A stretch of DNA of 45,769 nt from a virus: the IMG/VR virus record IMGVR_UViG_3300048026_001249, positions 1 to 45,769 of that record; one strand, written 5' to 3'. Below the pieces are notes generated by a model, which was not told the origin of the DNA, ran no database searches, and saw only the letters and a list, made by a program, of their open reading frames with translations. Every line of letters starts with the position of its first letter. The stretch's first letter is position 1. Below, piece after piece: positions 1 through 7,871 of the stretch. Position numbers and translations under genes: made by a program.

Positions 1-843
1 GATTTTCAGAGTGGAGAATGGTACGGATCCAGAAAATTGGATGGTGTAAGATGTATCTGTAGAAAGGAAATGAATACTGTAACATTCTTTTCAAGGAACG
101 GTAAAGAATTTACAACCTTAGGTAATTTAGAAAATGAAATTTCTAAGATAGGTGGAGACTTTATTTTAGATGGAGAAATCTGTATGGTAGATAAAGATGG
201 TAATGAAGACTTCCAAGGAATTATGAAACAAATCAGAAAGAAGGATCATCAAATTGAAAATCCTAAATTCTTTATATTTGATTTTTTAACCTTAGACGAA
301 TTTGATGATAAGGTTGGAACTACACCACTTACTGAAAGACTTAAGAATGGATATGATCTCCTTCCAGAAAACATTAACTCTTCCATGTTAGAATTCTTAC
401 CACAAGAACAATTAACTACCGAGGAGCAATTTACTGAAATGGCAAAAGAAGCCGAAGAGGCTGGGTTTGAAGGAATCATGGTTAGAAAGAATATTGGTTA
501 TGAAGGTAAAAGAAGCCATAATCTTCTAAAGGTTAAAAAATTCCATGATGCTGAATATACAATCCTAGAATGTATGAACGGTACAATGCGATGGACAGAA
601 AATGGAAAGCAGATTGAAAAAGAAGGACTAAGTAATATTATTATTGAACATAAAGGTAACCGTGTAAGTGTAGGATCTGGATTCTCTAAAGAACAAAGAG
701 AACACTACCTCAACAATCATAATGAACTAATCGGTAAAACTGTAACTGTTCAATATTTTGAAGAAAGCCAAAATCAGAACGGTGGTTATTCCCTCCGCTT
801 TCCGGTTGTGAAACACATATATAAGAATGGGAGAGACTGTTAA
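1..843 (+). CDS. ATP-dependent DNA ligase, 3' part (5' end outside window)
   Basis: Seals nicks in duplex DNA through a lysine-AMP intermediate during phage replication and repair. The reading frame is open from base 1. The adenylation motif KLDGVR is read from base 34, so the catalytic lysine is the codon at 34-36 and the true start lies upstream. A start at 37 would lose that lysine. Further nucleotidyltransferase motifs follow in order: LDGEI (motif III), FIFDFL (IIIa), EGIMVRK (IV) and LLKVKKF (V). A C-terminal OB-fold-like stretch ends with FPVVKHIYKNGRDC. About 280 residues are visible, so this is a compact catalytic core plus OB ligase. The next gene, a HAD phosphatase, begins 59 bases downstream; end-healing followed by sealing would be a logical pairing, but that is inference. 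Family assignment is firm; whether it is orthologous to T4 gp30 is not established. Confidence 0.93.
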   Translation, partial: DFQSGEWYGSRKLDGVRCICRKEMNTVTFFSRNGKEFTTLGNLENEISKIGGDFILDGEICMVDKDGNEDFQGIMKQIRKKDHQIENPKFFIFDFLTLDEFDDKVGTTPLTERLKNGYDLLPENINSSMLEFLPQEQLTTEEQFTEMAKEAEEAGFEGIMVRKNIGYEGKRSHNLLKVKKFHDAEYTILECMNGTMRWTENGKQIEKEGLSNIIIEHKGNRVSVGSGFSKEQREHYLNNHNELIGKTVTVQYFEESQNQNGGYSLRFPVVKHIYKNGRDC

Positions 844-890
844 CCGGTCTATTCCATAGCTCACCTGTAGTAAGAGAAAAGTATTTTAAT

Positions 891-900
891 AATATATAAT
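891..900 (+). promoter_or_regulatory. AATATATAAT element before the HAD gene
   Basis: This A/T element matches the core seen before several other genes, but it lies only 2 bases before the ATG, much closer than the usual 25-28. If it is a promoter the transcript would be essentially leaderless. It may instead simply be an A/T-rich translation initiation region. Confidence 0.3.
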
Positions 901-902
901 GT

Positions 903-1490
903 ATGGAACTATTTGAAGTATATAGCAAAGGAAAAGACATAACCGTTTTTGACGTAGATGATACTTTAGTTGTTACCAAAAGTAAGATTAAGGTTTTCAA
1001 TCCAAAGACAGGTTATGAGATTGAGCTTACCCCACAAGAATTCAATACCTTTAAGACTAAAGCCTATGACAAATTTGATTTTTCTGATTTTAGAGATTTA
1101 GAAATTCTTAAAGGTGGTAAAATTATTGAATGGGTTTTTAACATCTTAAAAAGAACCATAGCAAAAGGTAAAGCTGTAGGAATTATTACAGCAAGAGATG
1201 ATGCAAAACTTATCTATGATTTTCTCTCACATAACGGAGTAAAGATAAACCCAGACTACATATTTGCTATTAATGACCCTTCTCTAGGATTTACTGGATC
1301 TACTGCTCAAAAGAAAAAGGAAGCTTTCATGAAATTTGTTCAAATGGGATTTAGAAACTTTCAATTCTTTGATGACGATAGAGAAAACATTAAAATTGCA
1401 AATACCCTAAACAAAGAATTGCCAGAAGTAAAAATGAAGGCTACTTTAATTAAACAAAAATGGATTCCAAACTTCGACGACTTCAGTTAA
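903..1490 (+). CDS. HAD-superfamily phosphatase
   Basis: A 195-residue haloacid-dehalogenase-fold hydrolase. The motif I signature FDVDDTL is at residues 16-22, with D17 as the expected nucleophile and D19 as general acid/base. Motif II is probably the threonine in GIITARDD, and motif IV is the acidic run FFDDDREN near residue 160. The insert between motifs I and II (about residues 30-80) would form a cap. The substrate cannot be read from sequence. HAD phosphatases in phages include the 3'-phosphatase half of T4 polynucleotide kinase and 5'-nucleotidases. The position directly after a DNA ligase favours nucleic-acid end repair or nucleotide metabolism, but this is inference. No kinase P-loop is present. 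Its last 31 bases overlap the deaminase gene, implying co-translation. Confidence 0.75.
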   Translation: MELFEVYSKGKDITVFDVDDTLVVTKSKIKVFNPKTGYEIELTPQEFNTFKTKAYDKFDFSDFRDLEILKGGKIIEWVFNILKRTIAKGKAVGIITARDDAKLIYDFLSHNGVKINPDYIFAINDPSLGFTGSTAQKKKEAFMKFVQMGFRNFQFFDDDRENIKIANTLNKELPEVKMKATLIKQKWIPNFDDFS

Positions 1491-1933
1491 AGGTAAACGC
1501 CTTTAAAAATATTTTACTTAGTATTAGAGATCTTTCTAATTCTTCTACAACTAAAGTTGGTTGTATGGCATTAAAGAAAGACTTTAGTAAAATAGCAAGC
1601 TTTGGTTATAATGGATCCTATAGTGGTGCTGAAACTAACAAAGAAACTGGAACAGAAGAAGATTCATTAACACCAGGTGAAAGTGGATTTATTCATGCTG
1701 AGGTAAATATGATTGCTAAGTTTCAGGAATATGATCCACAAAATTACATAATACTCTTAACATTATCACCGTGTAAAATGTGTACCAAGATATTGGTTAA
1801 CGCAGGATTTAAACATGTTTATTGGATTGAAGATTATAGAGATACTGCACATCTTGAAATTTTTAATGAATGTAATGTAACTCACGGTAAAATTTCTAAC
1901 CTAGTAAATGACTACCATACTATTAAGTATTGA
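1460..1933 (+). CDS. Deoxycytidylate/cytidine deaminase-family enzyme
   Basis: Probably deaminates dCMP to dUMP for dTTP synthesis. The zinc site is complete: HAE at residues 79-81 (H79 zinc ligand, E81 proton shuttle) and PCKMC at 104-108 (C105 and C108 zinc ligands). The substrate-loop motif GYNG is at residues 49-52, and KVGC at 32-35 is the usual family position. At 157 residues it is a little shorter than T4 dCMP deaminase (193). The stretch between GYNG and HAE is acidic and has no cysteines or histidines resembling T4's second zinc site. The ATG at 1460 lies inside the HAD gene; later starts would remove the KVGC helix, so the overlap is probably real. A different substrate (cytidine, tRNA or ssDNA cytosine) is possible but less likely for a phage gene beside DNA metabolism genes. 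Confidence 0.82.
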   Translation: MDSKLRRLQLKVNAFKNILLSIRDLSNSSTTKVGCMALKKDFSKIASFGYNGSYSGAETNKETGTEEDSLTPGESGFIHAEVNMIAKFQEYDPQNYIILLTLSPCKMCTKILVNAGFKHVYWIEDYRDTAHLEIFNECNVTHGKISNLVNDYHTIKY

Positions 1934-1950
1934 ATATATACAAAAAATAG
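1931..1950 (+). promoter_or_regulatory. Putative promoter, GAATATATAC type (copy 1)
   Basis: TGAATATATACAAAAAATAG is identical over 20 bases to 9500-9519. In both copies the first three bases are the TGA stop of the preceding gene, and the next start codon lies 28 bases after the G of GAATATATA. The fixed geometry suggests a -10-like promoter box with a very short leader. Confidence 0.5.
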
Positions 1951-1959
1951 TGTGTTCTC

Positions 1960-2541
1960 TTGGTTATTGAAGCATTGACATTTAAACTATCATTAGACTT
2001 TTTTATTTACTTAAAAAAGTATAAACTTGATGTGTCTAAAATCCGAATAGGATTTTATGACCAGGCAAGCCAGAAAACTGAATTTACCGATTTTGCTAAT
2101 TCTGCAGAAATGGAATTATTCTACCAAAATAATTATGTACCTTTTGATCCATGCTTTGTTGGAGATTTAGTTTCTATTGAATTATTTTTAGGTGGAAGTA
2201 CCTTATATGGATTTGAAACAGAATATAGAGCTGAGGATTTAACAGGTAAATTTAAACTTACACAAGGGTCTTCTTTCGATAAGCAAAGAAATAAACAAAG
2301 ATCTGTTTTAGTAAATAGACAAGTAGAATTTATTAAAAGATCAGTAAATGATTATAGAAAATTCTGGGATGAACTTTATAGAATATATACAACAGGTATC
2401 TATTCTCCGTGTTATGCTGTACCTGGATGGTCTGAAGGTACTTGGTATCTTAACCAATTAAGAGAGGTATTTACATCACGAAAAGATACTGATGAATTTC
2501 CGTATGATGATGCAAAGATTATTAACGAACCACCGGAATAA
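1960..2541 (+). CDS. Hypothetical protein upstream of the collagen-like fibre
   Basis: Not recognised. The 193-residue frame has no ATG near its beginning. An in-frame TAG lies at 1948-1950, and TTG at 1960 is the only common start codon before the conserved-looking sequence. The putative promoter at 1931-1950 places it as first gene of the fibre transcript. The protein is soluble, rich in aromatic residues (FWDELYRIY, YSPCYAVPGWSEGTWYL) and has no signal peptide or membrane segment. The segment FKLTQGSSFDKQRNKQRS is basic and polar, possibly a linker. Position immediately before the tail fibre (20-base gap) suggests a structural or fibre-associated role, but nothing in the sequence proves it. 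Confidence 0.65.
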   Translation: MVIEALTFKLSLDFFIYLKKYKLDVSKIRIGFYDQASQKTEFTDFANSAEMELFYQNNYVPFDPCFVGDLVSIELFLGGSTLYGFETEYRAEDLTGKFKLTQGSSFDKQRNKQRSVLVNRQVEFIKRSVNDYRKFWDELYRIYTTGIYSPCYAVPGWSEGTWYLNQLREVFTSRKDTDEFPYDDAKIINEPPE

Positions 2542-2550
2542 ATAAAAAAA
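2536..2550 (+). promoter_or_regulatory. Putative late promoter, GAATAAATAAAAAAA (copy 1)
   Basis: The 15-mer GAATAAATAAAAAAA occurs identically at 13370-13384 and 32149-32163, each 25-26 bases before an ATG. AATAAATA resembles the T4-type late promoter core TATAAATA and the NATAAATA form described for T4-like cyanophages. Here it overlaps the end of the preceding gene and would drive the collagen-like fibre gene. Confidence 0.5.
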
Positions 2551-2561
2551 GATAAGGTTAA

Positions 2562-5500
2562 ATGGCATTCAATCTGAAAGAATATATCATCTATAGAAAT
2601 GAAGTTAAAAGAGAACTTTTTAACGGGGAAGTAGATGAAAACTTTAAAGCTGTAGCTAATCCATGGGTAGATAATAGAACATATGACGAAGGTCATATAG
2701 TATATCATCCTGTTGAAATAGTTGATGTTACTGGTGGAACTAGTGTTTCATCAGAAGCTTTAGCATGGTGGAGAGCAAATAAACGAACTACACAAGGTGT
2801 CTTTGAAACTAGTGAATGGGATTTAGTAGGAGGTATAGGTACTGGTGATTTAACTGTTACTGGTTCAAATAGCTTTGGAAAAATATTAGTTAATTATACT
2901 GGAGCAACACCATTATTACAATCAAACCCCGATGTCACTCTATCTTCTACAATTCCTAATGATACCTTTAGATTAATTGCAGGAGATGGTGTACAAATAC
3001 AATATGACTCATCCGTAAATGCAATTAAATTAATTAACACTTCTGCTGGTGGTGAAATAAACCAAGGATTAAATGTAGGTATAGGCGGACAAAATGTTTT
3101 TGCCGGAATGAGTGGTACTACATTAGAATTTAAAGGTATAAATACTTCTAATTCAACATCCGTTGTAGGAGAAGCATTAACAGTAGGTACTAATGTAGCT
3201 AATAAAAATGTAGTTATTAATTTTAATTCTGCTAACATAGAATTACAAACTTTAGATAATGGTCAACCTTTACTTAATTCTTTATATGATATAAATGCGC
3301 CTAACCCAGTAGCTTCTGATTTTTTACAATGGAATGGTACTAAATGGGTAAATGTAAACGCTGCATCTGCTGGATTGATTGGTGCACAAGGTGCTATCGG
3401 TTCACAAGGGCCTTTTGGGGTTCAAGGTTCACAAGGTGCACAAGGTTTTACTGGAGCTGATTCAACAGTACAAGGTCCAATTGGCGTACAGGGGAATACG
3501 GGTGTTCAAGGTGAGGAAGGTGTTCAAGGTGAGGAAGGTACACAAGGTGCTGCTTCAACTATTACAGGTCCGGCTGGTGCACAAGGTGCGCAAGGGACAG
3601 AAGGTAATCCTGGACCACAAGGTGCTGATTCAACAGTACAAGGACCGCAAGGTGTACAAGGTTTAAGTGGAGCCGATGGTTCTTTTGGTGGTGCCACGTT
3701 TGATTATGAATTTAATACTACATTAGCGGTAGCAGATCCAGGCTTTAGTTATGTTTCATTAAATAATCAAGGAGGATCACAAGATACATCAACTATTATG
3801 TGTATTAATGAAAGTGGTATAACTGGTCAATCCATTACTACTTTTTTACAAACTATATTATCTTCTACCTCAATACCTAAAGGTCATGTTAGAATATCTG
3901 CAAAGTCAGACCCAAATGAATTTATATTATTTCAAATAACTACATTAAGTCATGAACCAACAGGAACTCCAACTTACTGGGAATTAGATGTTGTACCTGT
4001 AGCTTCTACAGAGACCGATCCTTTTACAATGGATGAAGATGTATTATTATCTTTTGTTGTAACAGGTGATCAAGGGCCACAGGGACCACAAGGTGCAACT
4101 GGGCTTGACTCGGTTGTACAAGGCCCACAGGGTGCTCAAGGTGATCAAGGACCACAGGGTGCTGATTCAACAGTCCAAGGTGCAACTGGTGGTGTAGGTT
4201 CACAAGGACCACAGGGAGCACAAGGTAATGACGGTGTTGGGTCTCAAGGTAATGACGGTGCACAAGGCGCACAAGGTAATGAAGGCCCAGGTTCTCAAGG
4301 TGCTGATGGAACACAAGGTGGTGATGGTCCACAGGGTACACAAGGTTCAACTGGTGTTGGGGCTCAAGGTGCCCAAGGTGCTGATGGAATTGGATCTCAA
4401 GGTGCCCAAGGTACTGATGGGACACAAGGTTCAACAGGTTCTGTTAGCGGTACAGTTGCATACGGATCAATGCAAGATAATTTAAATAGTGCTGCTGTTT
4501 ATAATTTAACATCTACGCCTACAGGTTTATTATTGCCTCAAGGTGAATTAAATCAAATGGGGTTTGCAAATAGTGGAGGTGCACCGCAAGGTAATCTATT
4601 AGTAATTAATGCAGGTGAGGCTGGTAATTATAAAGCAACATTTACTTTATCTGGTGATGTAACTATAAGTGAACAGGTAGGTGCAGAAATTTTTGTTAAT
4701 GGTGTACCATATAGTGGTAATCAGAATGCAGTGGCTATAACTAATTTTACTGCAGGTTCATATTCTACTATTTCTATAAGTGATATATTAGATCTTAATG
4801 GTGGTGACTCAGTAGAAATAAGAATGTACTGTACTGCAAATACGGCACTCACACCTGCTAATGTAGGATTTATTTTAACTAAGCTTGTAGGTAATGGTGT
4901 ACAAGGTGCGCAAGGTGCTGACGGTATTGGGACACAAGGACCTGAAGGTTCAGGTACCCAAGGTGAAGAAGGTTCTCAAGGACCTGCTGGTTCAGGTACC
5001 CAAGGTGCCGGTGGTACTCAAGGTAATGATGGTACACAAGGACCACAAGGTGCCAATGGTATAGGTTCTCAAGGATCACAAGGATCAACAGGTACAGGTG
5101 CTCAAGGAGCCCAGGGTGCACAAGGTATACAGGGTGAGGATGGTACACAAGGATCAACTGGTACAGGTTCGCAAGGTAATGATGGTGTCCAAGGACCACA
5201 AGGTGAAGTTGGTACTACTGGTACCCAGGGAGAAACTGGAGTTGGCTCACAAGGTAATGATGGTGCACAAGGTGCACAAGGTGAAGTTGGTACTACTGGT
5301 TCACAAGGACCAACAGGTATAACACCATTAAATACAGGTTGTGAAGTAATACCACAAGGTGAAGTATTTGTAACTAATTCAACAATTGCTGGAACCTTTA
5401 CTATAAATAATTCAAATGCCGCTAGTGTTACTCAAGTGTTTGTAAGCAGCACATCATCAAGTACATTAGGTGCCGCTAATCTTAGTGATAGAATTTCGCT

Positions 5501-6446
5501 ATCACAATCAGATGGTGAATCTGATACATATTTTGTTAATAATGTTATATCAAACCAAGTAATGGGCGTATCATATATTGGTGGTTCTGGGCAAACATTC
5601 GCTTCATCAACCGATACTGTTTATTGTATTCAACCACAAGGACCACAAGGTACTCAAGGTCCTAATGGACCACAAGGTGCAAATGGTGTTCAAGGATTTC
5701 AAGGACCTGGCGGTCCACAAGGACCTGAAGGTTCAGGTACACAAGGAGCTGAAGGTTCAGGTACACAAGGTACACAAGGTCCTGCAGGATCTTCTGTGGA
5801 AGGTACTAGGATTGTAGTAGCAGAAGGTTCAATGCACGTGAGAGGTGGTTTACCTAGATATGACGCAGATCCAAACAACTCTACTTGGTTAGTATCTAAT
5901 GTCGGAAACACCGCCGCGGCAGTATCTGCTGGACTTGGGTGGGCTTCATCAGAATGGTCAGGTAATGTAGCAGGAGCTGGAATTATAGCAGGAGCTAGTG
6001 GCACAGATGATTTATTCTGGTTAATGCCAGCCGGCATAGTACTCCAACATAGTTATGTGGAGGGCGATAAGTTTACTTACAGAGCTACATGGACTTCACA
6101 CAGTACAGTACCGTTTGTATCAACAGCAAGAATAGGGGTTGCATTATTTAGATGGCAATGTTCAGGTGAAGTTTTAAACGGAGAAGGTACATGGGAACAG
6201 GTTTCTAATCAGGGTACGTCAAGCCAAATGGCAATTAGTAATATTGGCGATTCATTCGGTAGAGCCTATACATGTATGAATACTATTCTTACTATTTCAG
6301 CTGCAGCCGGAACTGGAATAAACAGATTTACTGATCGCTTAATGATAGGATATGCTACAAATGATAATACTTCTGAAAATGTAACTACAGCCTCTGATAT
6401 GGGATGTACTTGGAAGCTTATTGAAGGTGAAGATCAATCATTCTAA
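2562..6446 (+). CDS. Collagen-like tail fibre protein (1294 residues)
   Basis: A large modular fibre, probably a receptor-binding appendage. Residues 1-30 carry a VDENF motif of the kind seen at fibre attachment ends. Residues about 32-90 (NPWVDNRTYDEG, VYHP, WWRANKRTTQG, SEWDLVG) resemble a CBM5/12-type carbohydrate-binding module. Four collagen-like Gly-X-Y blocks follow, strongly biased to glutamine in the Y position (GAQGVQGPQG-like): about residues 273-376, 502-626, 778-918 and 1024-1076. They alternate with globular domains. The one at about 630-770 (NAGEAGNYKATFTLSGD, TPANVGFILTKLVG) looks like a C1q/TNF-type jelly roll. The last 210 residues form a separate tip domain with MHVRGG and CTWKLIEGED. 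Triple-helical trimerisation is expected from the family. No chaperone gene adjoins it, although a WavE glycosyltransferase lies 561 bases downstream. Receptor specificity is unknown. Confidence 0.88.
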   Translation: MAFNLKEYIIYRNEVKRELFNGEVDENFKAVANPWVDNRTYDEGHIVYHPVEIVDVTGGTSVSSEALAWWRANKRTTQGVFETSEWDLVGGIGTGDLTVTGSNSFGKILVNYTGATPLLQSNPDVTLSSTIPNDTFRLIAGDGVQIQYDSSVNAIKLINTSAGGEINQGLNVGIGGQNVFAGMSGTTLEFKGINTSNSTSVVGEALTVGTNVANKNVVINFNSANIELQTLDNGQPLLNSLYDINAPNPVASDFLQWNGTKWVNVNAASAGLIGAQGAIGSQGPFGVQGSQGAQGFTGADSTVQGPIGVQGNTGVQGEEGVQGEEGTQGAASTITGPAGAQGAQGTEGNPGPQGADSTVQGPQGVQGLSGADGSFGGATFDYEFNTTLAVADPGFSYVSLNNQGGSQDTSTIMCINESGITGQSITTFLQTILSSTSIPKGHVRISAKSDPNEFILFQITTLSHEPTGTPTYWELDVVPVASTETDPFTMDEDVLLSFVVTGDQGPQGPQGATGLDSVVQGPQGAQGDQGPQGADSTVQGATGGVGSQGPQGAQGNDGVGSQGNDGAQGAQGNEGPGSQGADGTQGGDGPQGTQGSTGVGAQGAQGADGIGSQGAQGTDGTQGSTGSVSGTVAYGSMQDNLNSAAVYNLTSTPTGLLLPQGELNQMGFANSGGAPQGNLLVINAGEAGNYKATFTLSGDVTISEQVGAEIFVNGVPYSGNQNAVAITNFTAGSYSTISISDILDLNGGDSVEIRMYCTANTALTPANVGFILTKLVGNGVQGAQGADGIGTQGPEGSGTQGEEGSQGPAGSGTQGAGGTQGNDGTQGPQGANGIGSQGSQGSTGTGAQGAQGAQGIQGEDGTQGSTGTGSQGNDGVQGPQGEVGTTGTQGETGVGSQGNDGAQGAQGEVGTTGSQGPTGITPLNTGCEVIPQGEVFVTNSTIAGTFTINNSNAASVTQVFVSSTSSSTLGAANLSDRISLSQSDGESDTYFVNNVISNQVMGVSYIGGSGQTFASSTDTVYCIQPQGPQGTQGPNGPQGANGVQGFQGPGGPQGPEGSGTQGAEGSGTQGTQGPAGSSVEGTRIVVAEGSMHVRGGLPRYDADPNNSTWLVSNVGNTAAAVSAGLGWASSEWSGNVAGAGIIAGASGTDDLFWLMPAGIVLQHSYVEGDKFTYRATWTSHSTVPFVSTARIGVALFRWQCSGEVLNGEGTWEQVSNQGTSSQMAISNIGDSFGRAYTCMNTILTISAAAGTGINRFTDRLMIGYATNDNTSENVTTASDMGCTWKLIEGEDQSF
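3382..3690 (+). repeat. Collagen-like coding repeat block 1
   Basis: Tandem 9-base units of the type GGTGCACAA encode Gly-X-Gln triplets. The block holds roughly 34 triplets and is interrupted by short variants such as GADSTVQGP. Confidence 0.85.
4066..4440 (+). repeat. Collagen-like coding repeat block 2
   Basis: About 40 Gly-X-Y triplets with recurring GNDGAQG, GADGTQG and GADSTVQG units. The nucleotide repeats are near-identical to those in blocks 1 and 3, so recombination between blocks could change fibre length. Confidence 0.85.
4896..5316 (+). repeat. Collagen-like coding repeat block 3
   Basis: The longest block, about 47 triplets. It includes two copies of a GNDG(V/A)QGPQ/AQGEVGTTG unit at about 5178-5223 and 5253-5300, suggesting recent internal duplication. 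Confidence 0.85.
5634..5790 (+). repeat. Collagen-like coding repeat block 4
   Basis: The shortest block, about 17 triplets, ending with duplicated EGSGTQG units just before the C-terminal tip domain. Confidence 0.8.
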
Positions 6447-6495
6447 TTAAACAATTTTAATTTTCTAAGTATAATAACTATAAAGGGATAATAGT

Positions 6496-6996
6496 ATGGA
6501 AAATACAGAAAACGAAAGACTTCAGTGGATTAAAGGTGATAAGATAGGTGTAGTAGAAACTTTAAATGGAATTGATGGTGAATGGACTACCTTTGAAGGA
6601 GGGGGTAGAATAGCAACAAATTTAATAAGCGAGTTTTTACAACCTATTGATGGAGAGCCGTTAAATTTTGATAATGCCTCACCACCTACACTTGCCTTAA
6701 AAAAGGCAGCCGAGGTTTATAAGGAAAAGATACCTACACAGGAAGTCACCACATCTCCAATAAGAACTCTATTTGACAAGCAGAAAAAGAATGATAAAAT
6801 AAAACTTAATCTTACATTTCCGATAGAACTTCCTAAAAAAGCTATATATGAAATTATTAGTTCTTCATTTGATTTAGATGAAGTTAATGATGAATTAGAA
6901 TCATTTATAAAAGATCAAATAAATGATGACTTAATTTATGACAGTCTTTTTGATAGCATTAAAGAGTTAATATCTTCAAGATATAAAAACGATTAA
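6496..6996 (+). CDS. Hypothetical acidic protein
   Basis: Not assigned to a function. The 166-residue protein has an N-terminal beta-rich half (WIKGDKIGVVETLNG, EWTTFEGGGRIATNLI). A proline-containing linker around residues 85-95 ends in SPIRTLFDKQKK. A helical acidic C-terminus follows (FDLDEVNDELESFIKDQIND). A layout with an SPI-x-x-L-x-x-KQKK-N linker before a lysine/leucine beta strand reminds me of conserved unknown proteins in T4-like marine phages, but I cannot verify this. An AAGGG six bases upstream of the ATG region is one of the few Shine-Dalgarno-like stretches in the window. It lies between the tail fibre and a glycosyltransferase, 11 bases before the latter, so the two are probably co-transcribed. 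Confidence 0.7.
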   Translation: MENTENERLQWIKGDKIGVVETLNGIDGEWTTFEGGGRIATNLISEFLQPIDGEPLNFDNASPPTLALKKAAEVYKEKIPTQEVTTSPIRTLFDKQKKNDKIKLNLTFPIELPKKAIYEIISSSFDLDEVNDELESFIKDQINDDLIYDSLFDSIKELISSRYKND

Positions 6997-7007
6997 TAAG
7001 TAACAGT

Positions 7008-7829
7008 ATGATTAATGAAAAGTTGGATCTTGTAATACAAGGTAAATATGATTCTTATGTTAGTGGCTTAATTGATCATTACTCAAAATTACCTTTCATT
7101 AATAAGATTATAATTTCTGATTTTGAAAATGGTGAAATACCTAAACTTAATAAAGTTATTCATGTTACATGCCCTATACCAGAAGACCCTGGTACAGGTA
7201 ATAGAAATTTACAAATAGCAACTTCATATAATGGCCTAAAGGCGGTTACTACTAATTATGCAATAAAGATAAGGTCAGATCAAAAATATTCACTTATATG
7301 TATGGAAAATATGTATAAGTTTTTTATTGAAAATAAAGAAAGAGAATTAACCTTTTATGAAGATTCATCAAAGCCTAAAAACAGCATTATAACAGGTGGC
7401 TTGTTTTCACCTTTCCCATTTCATCCTAGAGATCATATATTCTTTGGGCATATAGAAGACTTATTAGATTTATTTAATATACCTTATGAAACCCCTAACT
7501 TTACAAAGGTTTATGGTATAGCTAAAGAATATGAGTCTTGGCATTATGATAAACATATAAGAACAGAATCATATATAGGAACACATTATTGTTCTAACTT
7601 TAATAAAAAACTAAAACACTTTTTAAAATATCCTAAAGTATATTTACATGACGGTTCAATTAAAAGAGATTGGGCCATGAAAATAAGTAATGAAATTTCT
7701 CATAAAATTTTTAAGCCTGTACCTTCTAAATTTTTAGACCTTGAATGGCCAAAGTATGGGTGGGAAGAATACCGAGTAGACTCACAAAGAGATATTTTCG
7801 GAGAACGGTGGGCAGAAGATTTTGTCTAA
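7008..7829 (+). CDS. WavE-type glycosyltransferase
   Basis: Probable sugar transferase of the WavE lipopolysaccharide-synthesis family, which has a GT-A-like fold using nucleotide-sugar donors. Evidence: the N-terminal LDLVIQGKYDSYV strand-loop that begins such proteins; NRNLQIATSYNGLKA at residues 65-79, matching the family N-R-Q-I-x-S-x-x-G-L-K-A signature; and KIRSDQ at 87-92, where the acidic residue corresponds to the metal/nucleotide site. WHYDKHIRTESYIGTHYC in the second half is typical of the family's acceptor region. The length of 273 residues is close to normal and there is no membrane segment. In bacteria these enzymes decorate surface polysaccharide. In a phage the acceptor could be host surface glycans (superinfection exclusion) or a virion protein such as the neighbouring fibre. 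Function beyond glycosyl transfer is inference. Confidence 0.75.
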   Translation: MINEKLDLVIQGKYDSYVSGLIDHYSKLPFINKIIISDFENGEIPKLNKVIHVTCPIPEDPGTGNRNLQIATSYNGLKAVTTNYAIKIRSDQKYSLICMENMYKFFIENKERELTFYEDSSKPKNSIITGGLFSPFPFHPRDHIFFGHIEDLLDLFNIPYETPNFTKVYGIAKEYESWHYDKHIRTESYIGTHYCSNFNKKLKHFLKYPKVYLHDGSIKRDWAMKISNEISHKIFKPVPSKFLDLEWPKYGWEEYRVDSQRDIFGERWAEDFV

Positions 7830-7849
7830 GCACCTAGATAAACTACTAT

Positions 7850-7860
7850 AATATATAATA
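7850..7860 (+). promoter_or_regulatory. Putative promoter, AATATATAATA type
   Basis: AATATATAATA lies 22 bases before the ATG at 7872, in a 42-base spacer. It probably drives the four-gene overlapping cluster that follows. Confidence 0.4.
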
Positions 7861-7871
7861 AAATTAATCAT

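Noticed and set aside
37-843. DNA ligase starting at TTG 37
   Set aside because: This would exclude the catalytic lysine codon at 34-36; the frame is open to the window edge, so the gene is truncated by the window.
710-1000. Minus-strand open frame of 96 codons spanning the ligase end and HAD start
   Set aside because: It is antisense to two well-supported genes and shows no protein-like features.
3379-3666. Lysine/valine-rich open frames (HKVHKV-type) inside the collagen gene, also at 4228-4485, 5098-5322 and 5578-5817
   Set aside because: They are frame-shifted readings of the Gly-X-Gln repeats, without their own start context, and vanish outside the repeats.
4024-4434. Minus-strand open frames opposite the collagen repeats (also 4879-5199 and 5699-6037)
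   Set aside because: Antisense of the low-complexity repeat; leucine/histidine-rich nonsense and all supported genes are on the + strand.
3382-5790. Short regularly spaced repeats that could look like a CRISPR array
   Set aside because: The period is 9 bases, in frame with Gly-X-Y codons, with no spacer-repeat alternation and no cas genes.
2562-6446. Diversity-generating retroelement target in the fibre tip
   Set aside because: No reverse transcriptase gene or template repeat is visible in the window.
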